In this document: piece after piece, positions 57,440-64,000 of the stretch
How the letters are laid out: each line of letters opens with the position of its first letter
How positions within the stretch are numbered: position 1 is the stretch's first letter
Source: Turnera subulata
Lineage: Eukaryota > Streptophyta > Magnoliopsida > Malpighiales > Passifloraceae
Assembly (NCBI GenBank): GCA_028386065.3
Contig: JAKUCV010000926.1
Span: 20,422-84,421, forward strand
Length of the DNA stretch: 64,000 nt
Direction: 5' to 3'
Translations under genes and position numbers: made by a program
Notes under the pieces: model-generated
What the model was told of the DNA's origin: nothing
The model's input: only the letters and a program-made list of their open reading frames with translations
Databases searched by the model: none

Positions 57440-57610
57440 CCCTAATTTCATAGGCCCTTCAAGGACCACACCTTGAAACCACTTATGCAGATCAACCACT
57501 ACCCTTTGCCCTTATTCTGAACTATACTCATGAAAACTGAGTCTATAAAATCACACCAGATCTAGTACCTCAGAGTAGAATATTTACTCAGTGTTCAAGT
57601 TAGAATATAT
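57440..57610 (+). pseudogene. F-box gene 5' scrap
   Basis: CCCTTCAAGGACCACACCTTG, GCAGATCAACCACTACCC and TTTGCCCTTATTCTGAAC correspond to PFKDRLETSNADQPKPFALILN. The reading frame is lost. Homologous to the scrap at 55500-55542. Confidence 0.55.
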
Positions 57611-57651
57611 ACTCATGTGACGAAGGGGGTATATATACTCATGTGCCGAGG

Positions 57652-58388
57652 ACGTTTCTAATGACGAAGGGGGTTGCTTCGCTGCGCATAACCATGGTGC
57701 CATTACTGGCTTTTTTTTAATTCAAATTCCTTAAACGTGTTAATCGAGTTCTATGTTGTTGGATTGATGGTGGATTTGGATTTGTGTTGGTCTGTTGTTG
57801 TCGTGGGTTGGCTTGGTGGTGTTTGGGGGAATGCTTTTGCTGCTTCAGGTAGATGGTTGTCAATGGCGGGTTTGATGTTGCTTGTGGGGTGATGACTAAT
57901 GAATCCAGTGATGGCAGATTGGCCCTAAGTTTGGCCGGTGAAGGTTTATGTGGCACGGTAATTGTGTTGTTGGTCGGATTTTAGAGGTTGGGTGTTGTTG
58001 GATGAGGAGGAAGCCGAGGAAGTTTCTAATGACGAAGGGGGTTGCTTCGCTGCGCATAACCATGGTGCCATTACTGGCTTTTTTTTTAATTCAAATTCCT
58101 TAAACGTGTTAATCGAGTTCTATGTTGTTGGATTGATGGTGGATTTGGATTTGTGTTGGTCTGTTGTTGTCGTGGGTTGGTTTGGTGGTGTTTGGGGGAA
58201 TGCTTTTGCTGCTTCAGGTAGATGGTTGTCAATGGCGGGTTTGATGTTGCTTGTGGGGTGATGACTAATGAATCCAATGATGGCAGATTGGCCCTAAGTT
58301 CGGCCGGTGAAGGTTTATGTGGCAAGATAATTGTGTTGTTGGTCAGATTTTAGAGGTTGGGTGTTGTTGGATGAGGAATTACGGTGGT
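57652..58388. repeat. 368-bp tandem duplication, GT-rich
   Basis: GTTTCTAATGACGAAGGGG at 57654 recurs at 58022 (period 368). The copies run on to about 58019 and 58375 with few differences (for example GGCTTGG against GGTTTGG). Long GT-rich stretches give matching minus-strand ORFs (57717-57956 and 58086-58325), which I take as chance. Confidence 0.85.
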
Positions 58389-58860
58389 TGTTGTGGGATG
58401 TTCACAATGATTTTTTAAAAAAATTCAGGATGTTCACAATGATGGTGGTTTTGAGATTTTGTTAAAAGATGGTGGGTTTTTAGAAAATGATTTAGAAAAG
58501 CGCAGAAGTAAAAATAATAGACAAGAAAATAGCATTGGCATTCTTTGGCAATTTATTTTTTTATTATAAAACTGATTATATTTTAATTCAAAAAAAGTTT
58601 TGGAAATTAAATTAGGAAAAAAAAACAGAAGAAAGAAGAAAGAATAAAAAAATGAAAACCCATGGCCCCACAAAACAGTGTCACTATGTTAACAACCCAC
58701 CGGTTGTAGGCTGTAAAAAGGATAATATATCGCAGTAAAATGTAAGTTGATGGATAACATGAGTGAAATTAAAAGAAAAGGGATAACAATTGCGAAATTG
58801 AGAAAGTGAAACCACAAGAAAAACTTTTTTAGTCAAGCTGCATTCAAATCGTAGCATCCC
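58389..58860. other. AT-rich spacer, no gene
   Basis: A 20-bp GATGTTCACAATGAT motif is repeated at about 58400 and 58430. Nothing else recognised. Confidence 0.4.
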
Positions 58861-58867
58861 TATTGTG

Positions 58868-59477
58868 ATGACTTGCTATTGTGTCACTCATCCCTACCAA
58901 AGCATGCATACGAAGAAGAGAGTGTATTACATATGCAACCCTATGACGAGGCAGTGCGTCGCTCTACCTTCTTTCCTTACCAATTACCACTCTTTTATGG
59001 GCGCCGGCGTACGTAGTGGTGCGAATACATCCCGGAAGGAGGTCTCCTCGTGCATCCAAGTGGCAACCGGCAACTTCATTTATAGAAGAGGTATTTTCTT
59101 CAAAAACAAACAAATGGGATGTGAAAGCAGAGGTATCACATCCATACAATATGGAATTCAACTTCTGGGGTCCTAGGCGAATGAAGCACAATATTTTTCC
59201 CTGCAATGGCATATTGTGTATCAGGAATGAATCTGATGAAGCTATTATTGGTTACATTCCCTTGGAACTAGAGAGATGCCATATAATTAACAAGCCTCTC
59301 AGACACAACTTTAAATTTGTTGATAAAGTGGTTTATGGAGTTTGTCGTGGCTCTCTTTGATCATTGCAACAATTTCGCTCTGGCGGCCTTCGACGGTCTG
59401 AATCTTTCAAGGTCTGGGAGCTAGAAGGCTTTGAGAAAGGAGAATGGAGATTGAAGAATCAGACCTTCGTTAGAGAG
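58868..59477 (+). pseudogene. Diverged F-box (FBA) pseudogene, both ends missing
   Basis: VYYICNPMTRQCVALPSF (58920-58980), then a shift and SFIEEVFSSKTNKWDVKAEV, SHPYNMEFN, GYIPLELERCHIIN, VVYGVCRGSL, a TGA at 59358 where relatives have Arg (GSLR), then FKVWELEGFEKGEWRLK to the N at 59478. The F-box and last third are absent. More diverged than the other copies, so an older branch. Confidence 0.8.
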
Positions 59478-59478
59478 N

Positions 59479-59650
59479 GAAGTTACATCAGCCAAAGAGA
59501 GTTCTAGCACAGCACTAGGGAACTCTGTAAACCAAAAGCCTTTAGACGCATGCAAACAATCTAAATGACATAGTTTATGAGCTACCTTATTACAAGTCCT
59601 GGGAATAAACTTGGATTGAAAAGAAACAAACAAGAGACTCACCATGACCC
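59479..59650 (-). mobile_element. LINE RNase H fragment (minus strand)
   Basis: On the minus strand SKFIPRTCNKVAHKLCHLDC and FWFTEFPSAVLELSLADV match the end of the RNase H domain of plant LINE polyproteins. It begins exactly at the unknown base 59478, so the junction with the F-box pseudogene may be artificial. Confidence 0.6.
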
Positions 59651-59669
59651 CTCGTCCAATCCAGTGTGG

Positions 59670-59905
59670 TATGGAAAAATTTCGAATACTTATGTGAACA
59701 GATGCACGCGTTTTACCATGCCAATTGCGTTTTTGACCTGAACCTAATAATTAATTAAAAAAGGAAAAATTTTCTGCAAATTCCAGGATTTGTGAAACAT
59801 TTTTGGTTTTGTTCGACGGCAAATATTAATTCGAGACACCAAACCGACTTTGCTCTATTATATAAGGTGTCATCAGAAACCTAGTAGGAGACGTAAAACC
59901 TATCA
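59670..59905 (+). promoter_or_regulatory. Conserved promoter block of F-box gene 4
   Basis: ACTTATGTGAACAG, CCAATTGCGTTTTTGACCTG, CAAATTCCAGGATTTGTG, TTGTTCGACGGCAAATATTA, ACACCAAACCGACTTTGCTC, TATA at 59859-59866 and CCTAGTAGGAGACGTAAAAC are shared in order with 62765-62985, and in part with 47190-47630 and 53790-53850. The TATA box is about 110 bp before the ATG. Confidence 0.7.
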
Positions 59906-59974
59906 AACCACACACACCGAATCAGATTCAAAGGGATCACGACAGTTTTTGCAGCGGCGAGTACTCCTTCTCCC

Positions 59975-61297
59975 ATGGCGGAACGCAACTCTAGAAAAGC
60001 TTCCATTGGCGATCTTGATGATCACCTGTTGATTGAGATTCTGCAACTACTCCCCTCTTTCAAGGATGGGATTCGATGTAAGTTGGTCTCCAAGCGTTGG
60101 TGCTCTTTGATCTCCAGTCCCTTATTTCTTAGACCCTTCAAGGACCGCCTTGAAGCCTCTAACGCAGATCAACCAAAACCCTTTGCACTTATTCTCAACT
60201 GTACCAACGAGAGGCGGTCTAGAAACACACACCACATAGTAACTCGCAGCCAAGAGATACTCCAATCTTCTGGGTTCAAGTTGGATTTTCTTCCCGGCTT
60301 CAGGCCAGGATACCTCTGCATTGCCGCCTCCTACAAGGACTTACTTCTGTGTTACCTAAAGGATGCGAAGCCAAGAGCGTACTACCTCTGCAACCCACTC
60401 ACCAAGCAATGGGTTCCTATCCCACCTATCTCGGACGAATCTGGGATCCGTTCTTATTATGGTGGTGGCCGGGTGGGTTTCTTTTTCCATGAGAACCAAT
60501 ACAGAGTTGTGCAAGTGAGACATTTAGTAGGCCAATACGGCCGAGGAAGTTCTTACGTAGCTGATATATTTTCATCAGAAACAAACAAATGGAGCAAGAT
60601 GAAGATCTTACCTCCTTATGGGTTTCTACACTTAAATACCGACCATTACCAGGGTACAATATCTTTGGATGGTACTCTCTTTATGTGCAGCTATATCAAT
60701 AGTACAATTGTAGCTTATAGATTCTCAGAGCCAGCATCAGGATGCCGTACAATTGACCTCCCAATAATAGATAATAAGTTTCCAGTAACCGTTAACATTG
60801 CATTCGGGGCGAGTAGTCAAGGGTCATTGAGGATGATGATACTATCTAGTTCTAGATATTCTTTTGAACGTAATCACTGCTTCTTGGGAGTTTGGGAATT
60901 GGAAGACTATGAGAGAGGGAGGTGGAGCTTGAAGGGCTTGACTTATTGCAAGGAAATTGTTGCATCTCATGGCGATGTCCAAGCTGAAGAGCTTTTGTAT
61001 AAGATGGAGAAAGAGTACCCTGCAGAACCGTTACTAGAGGCTGTAGCTTTGGATCCCAATGATAATGAAATAGTCTACTTTGCTCATGGAGATCCGTATG
61101 AATGTTGGGATCCGCATAATCAAGTTTACGGTACTCATCGATCTCTGTACTCGTTTAACTTAAGGTTAAAAGAAATTAAGACAGTTGATGCTACTGATCG
61201 TGTTGAGGAAGGAGATAAATTCTTTGTCCAAGGTGCCTTCCGGATAGAGCTGAGTCCTGTTCCTACAGCGATTCCAAGATTTAGTCAACAAATTTAA
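59975..61297 (+). CDS. F-box protein with FBA-like region (gene 4, 440 aa)
   Basis: Intronless; ATG at 59975 (MAERNSRKASIGDLDDHLLI). F-box at residues about 10-49 (EILQLLPSFKDGIRCKLVSK, RWCSLISSPLF). FBA landmarks: HHIVTRSQEILQSSGFKLDF, LPGFRPGYLCIAASYKDLLL, YYLCNPLTKQWVPIPPISDE, VADIFSSETNKWSKMKILPP, IVAYRFSEPASGCRTIDLP, SSQGSLRMMILSSS, VWELEDYERGRWSLKGLTYC, EAVALDPNDNEIVYFAHGD, LYSFNLRLKEIKTVD, end FSQQI. No frame damage. Very close to gene 5 and to gene 3. Expected role: SCF substrate adaptor; substrate unknown. Confidence 0.92.
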   Translation: MAERNSRKASIGDLDDHLLIEILQLLPSFKDGIRCKLVSKRWCSLISSPLFLRPFKDRLEASNADQPKPFALILNCTNERRSRNTHHIVTRSQEILQSSGFKLDFLPGFRPGYLCIAASYKDLLLCYLKDAKPRAYYLCNPLTKQWVPIPPISDESGIRSYYGGGRVGFFFHENQYRVVQVRHLVGQYGRGSSYVADIFSSETNKWSKMKILPPYGFLHLNTDHYQGTISLDGTLFMCSYINSTIVAYRFSEPASGCRTIDLPIIDNKFPVTVNIAFGASSQGSLRMMILSSSRYSFERNHCFLGVWELEDYERGRWSLKGLTYCKEIVASHGDVQAEELLYKMEKEYPAEPLLEAVALDPNDNEIVYFAHGDPYECWDPHNQVYGTHRSLYSFNLRLKEIKTVDATDRVEEGDKFFVQGAFRIELSPVPTAIPRFSQQI

Positions 61298-61589
61298 GTT
61301 TCTGGGTTATGTTTCCCAATTCTGAAGCCAATCACATGTTGTGAAGATACTTCGGTTGTGTCTGCTTTTTTATTTATTAAACTTTCTTCATGCCTTTGTT
61401 AATCTAAACTCAGTTTCTTTATGTCTTTGTTTTAATTTATAGCTTGAGTTCTGTATAGCTCAAGTACTCTTCCCTACTGATTATATGCCTTTTCTGATGC
61501 ATGAACAACCCACTTACTTACTTGCAAGAGCAGTTGTTTTGATAGCTTTCACGTTTCATTTTCATTAGCCTCAATATCAGGCCAGTCCC

Positions 61590-62240
61590 TTATACGATGG
61601 TGTCAGGCTGGGTTTTACAGCTGATATATTTTTATTAAGACTCTTCATGCTACGAATATTACACCAGAAGAGTTATTTGTCCAAGGTACAATGAGTCAGG
61701 TTGCACCCAACATTGCTTCGGTTTAACATGAGACAATTGCTTCGGTTGTGTCTTTTTTTAACTACATTATTTCTAAAATTTCAATTCAGTAACTAGCTGT
61801 GTGTCTTCTCTGCTTTCTGATCAAGGAACAGTATGTATGCCTTACCAATGAGGATATTGACTACTTTCATCTATTTGGCCCTGAGTCACCTCGATTCCAT
61901 CCCGGTTTCAGAAATTTTTCCTTGGCAGAGAAGGTAGAACTGAGGCTGAAAGGTAAAGGGAAAACCCATAAAAAGAAAATCGTGGTCAATAAATATTCTT
62001 GATAGCAAGGAGGCGCTTATTTCAATGGTCTAAAGCTGGTTTCATGTGCCATGGGAACCAATGCAAAGTTGTGCGAGTACGTAAAAGACTCAAAACTGCA
62101 AACAACAATCTTTCATAGCTGCTTATACATTTTCATCAAGAGACAATAAGAGTTCTAAATTTGTCCAAGGTGCCAGCTTCCAGATAACAATGAGTCAGGT
62201 TCATTCAAATTAAGGTTCCAACACTCACTCGACAAGTTTG
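61590..62240 (+). pseudogene. Two degraded F-box scraps
   Basis: At 61600-61720 TCAGGCTGGGTTTTACAGCT, GATATATTTTTATTAAG and GTCCAAGGTACAATGAGTC match the VGF..ADIFSS and FVQGAF segments, with the rest missing. At 62035-62235 AGFMCHGNQCKVVRV, FHQETI, and the end CCAGATAACAATGAGTCAG, CCAACACTCACTCGACAAG match the same gene regions. No usable frame. They show repeated duplication followed by internal deletion. Confidence 0.6.
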
Positions 62241-62764
62241 TGGTTCATGTTTTTCTTTTCTTTTCTTCTGAAGCTAATCGTTATAAAGCGAAAATTTCTT
62301 GGGTTGTGTTGTGTCTGTTTTTAATTAACTTTCTTCATTCTTTATTATATTTCAATTCAATATATGTTGTGTGTCTTGTTAATTTCTATAGGACATGGGA
62401 AGAATGTGTATATAGCTTCCATTCTAAAGTTCGGTTATACCTCTAGCTTTTCCTATTGTTCAAATACCTTTCTTGATCAAAGAACAATGTGTGCCTACTC
62501 ACTTGTAAGAGCAATTGGTTTATGTACAGCTTTTCTGTTATAAATTCCTTTTTATGTCCACTTTCCTTCTTGACGAAGATTTTTATGTTATAAAATCAGT
62601 ATAAAGACGTTTGAAGCTAGCATGTCTCGGGTTCGAATACTTGTGTATGCGGCACCATTAAGAGACTCACCCATAACCCACGGTCGAATCCTGGGTAGTA
62701 GGGAAAATTTTTGGATACTCCACGGGCAACCCAAAAAAAATGTTTCTAAAAAAGCAATGCATAA

Positions 62765-62990
62765 ACTTATGTGAACAGGAGATTTGCACCCTGCCAATTG
62801 CTTTTTTGACCTGAGCCTAATAATTAATTATCGTGTGCGGAAAAAGAAAAATTTTCTGCAAATTCCAGGGTTTGTGAAACGTTTTTTATTTTTGTTCGAC
62901 GGCAAATATTAATTAATTAGAGACACCAAACCGACTTTGCTCTAATATATAAGTAGGTGCCATCAGAAACCTAGTAGGAGACATAAAACT
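62765..62990 (+). promoter_or_regulatory. Conserved promoter block of F-box gene 5
   Basis: Same ordered motifs as before gene 4: ACTTATGTGAACAG, CCAATTGCTTTTTTGACCTG, CAAATTCCAGGGTTTGTG, TTGTTCGACGGCAAATATTA, ACACCAAACCGACTTTGCTC, ATATATAAG (62945-62952), CCTAGTAGGAGACATAAAAC. The TATA box is about 95 bp before the ATG at 63043. Confidence 0.7.
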
Positions 62991-63042
62991 TATCAGATTC
63001 AAAGGGATTACGAAAGTTTTTGCAGCTACAACTCCTTCTCCC

Positions 63043-64000
63043 ATGGCAAAACGCAACTCTAGAAACGCTTCCATTGACGATCTTGATGATCACCTGTTGA
63101 TTGAGATTCTGCAACTACTCCCCTCTTTCAAGGATGCGATTCGATGTAAGTTGGTCTCCAAGCGTTGGTGCTCTTTGATTTCCAGTCCCTTATTTCATAG
63201 ACCCTTCAAGAACCGCCTTGAAACCTCTAAGGCTGATCAACCAAAACCCTTTGCACTTATTCTCAACTGCACTACCGAGAGGAAGTCTAGAAACACACAG
63301 CACATAGTAACTCGCAGCCAAGAAATGCTCCAATCTTCTGGGTTCAAGTTAGATTTTCTTCCCGACTTCAGGCCAGGCTACCTCTGCATTGCCGCATCCT
63401 ATAAGGACTTACTCTTGTGTTACTTAAAGTATGAAACGCCGAGAGTGTATTACCTTTGCAACCCACTCACCAAGAAATGGGTTCCTCTCCCACCTATCCC
63501 GGACGAATATGGGATTTATCATGATGGTGACGGGGTGGGTTTCTTCTGCCATGAGAACCAATGCAGAGTTGTGCGAGTAAGACAGTCAATGGACAAGCAC
63601 GGCAAAGAAAATTCGTTCATAGCTGATATATTTTCATCGGAAACAAACAAATGGAGCAAGATGGAGATCTTACATCCTTGTGGGTGGTTAAACTTAGGAA
63701 CCATCCATTACCAAGGTGCATTTTCTTTGGATGGTACGTTTTTTATGTGCTGCTATATCAATAGTACCATTGTAGCTTATAGATTCTCAGAGCCAGCAGC
63801 AGGATGCCATATAATTCACCTCCCAAGAATAGAATATAAGTTTCCGGTAAACGTTAGCATAGCATTCGGGGCCAGTAGTCAAGGGTCATTGAGAATGATG
63901 ATAATTTCTAGTTCTGGATATTTTTTTCAATACGACTGCTTCTTGGGAGTTTGGGAATTGGAAGACTATGAGAGAGGAGAGTGGAGCTTGAAGGGCTTGA
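63043..64000 (+). CDS. F-box protein (gene 5), cut off by the window end
   Basis: The ATG at 63043 (MAKRNSRNASIDDLDDHLLI) opens a frame that stays open to base 64000, 319 codons. F-box EILQLLPSFKDAIRCKLVSK, RWCSLISSPLF. Then KPFALILNCTTERKS, IVTRSQEMLQSSGFKLDFLP, YYLCNPLTKKWVPLPPIPDE, IADIFSSETNKWSKMEILHP, IVAYRFSEPAAGCHIIHLP, SSQGSLRMMIISSS, LGVWELEDYERGEWSLKGL. No stop or shift in the visible part. The remaining 120 or so residues lie beyond the window. Nearest relative is gene 4, 3 kb upstream: a tandem duplicate including its promoter. Confidence 0.9.
   Translation, partial: MAKRNSRNASIDDLDDHLLIEILQLLPSFKDAIRCKLVSKRWCSLISSPLFHRPFKNRLETSKADQPKPFALILNCTTERKSRNTQHIVTRSQEMLQSSGFKLDFLPDFRPGYLCIAASYKDLLLCYLKYETPRVYYLCNPLTKKWVPLPPIPDEYGIYHDGDGVGFFCHENQCRVVRVRQSMDKHGKENSFIADIFSSETNKWSKMEILHPCGWLNLGTIHYQGAFSLDGTFFMCCYINSTIVAYRFSEPAAGCHIIHLPRIEYKFPVNVSIAFGASSQGSLRMMIISSSGYFFQYDCFLGVWELEDYERGEWSLKGL

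Noticed and set aside
57717..58325. Two similar minus-strand ORFs of 79 codons
   Set aside because: They arise from the 368-bp duplication of GT-rich DNA; no start context or domain supports a gene.
62600..62720. Second tRNA-derived SINE (GGGTTCGAATAC resembles a B box)
   Set aside because: No A box at the right distance and no target duplication found.
2978..64000. Self-incompatibility (S-locus) F-box cluster
   Set aside because: Clustered F-box genes alone do not show this. No S-RNase or other pistil factor is visible, and the proteins do not show features that I can tie to SLF proteins by eye.

Overview
This window is nuclear DNA of a flowering plant, almost certainly a eudicot. The evidence is AT-rich intergenic DNA, intronless plant-type F-box genes with a C-terminal F-box-associated (FBA-like) region, and a dense load of plant transposons: RNase-H-less and RNase-H-bearing LINEs, a Ty3/Gypsy element of the Athila type, Ty1/Copia pieces, hAT MITEs, a tRNA-derived SINE and a Helitron end. 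I cannot name the species. Two single N bases (8647 and 59478) show that it is an assembled contig.

The host content is one F-box gene family. Four complete, apparently intact genes lie at 2978-4282, 13908-15422, 53907-55250 and 59975-61297, and a fifth at 63043 runs off the window end. All are on the plus strand. Around them lie at least nine dead relatives, from nearly whole to 100-bp scraps: 1482-2518, 6580-7402, 8045-8270, 16683-23688, 51490-52812, 55400-55542 with 56760-57198, 57440-57610, 58868-59477, and 61590-62240. The proteins share an N-terminal F-box (SKP1-binding) and a CNPLTKQWVALP-type FBA segment, so the expected role is substrate choice in SCF ubiquitin ligases. Substrates are unknown.

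Layout. 1-1350 is a LINE 3' end. 1360-9350 holds F-box gene 1, three pseudogenes, a SINE, LINE tails, two tandem duplications and a hAT MITE. 9350-13750 is gene-poor, with a GC-rich island at about 10930-11560 and a very AT-rich block at 12400-13570. 13750-15422 is F-box gene 2. 16683-23688 is an F-box pseudogene split by a 6.5-kb LINE with a target-site duplication. 23689-30953 is layered LTR-element debris, including a small element with an acidic ORF and a DEK_C-like start. 31322-47043 is a second LINE carrying a nested 10.7-kb Athila-like Gypsy element (TSD CTTTT). 47150-52812 is an F-box pseudogene whose promoter and coding region are separated by about 3.8 kb ending in a Helitron terminus; the promoter itself is split by a hAT MITE. 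53780-64000 is the active-looking F-box tandem cluster, with a broken Copia element fused to an F-box fragment.

The observation I consider most novel is a perfect 12-bp palindrome (AACATCGATGTT). It is repeated 6 times in each Gypsy LTR and 11 times in the leader of a separate minus-strand Copia-like element, with most neighbours 20-22 bp apart, about two turns of the helix. A different dyad family sits in another Athila-like LTR in the same window.
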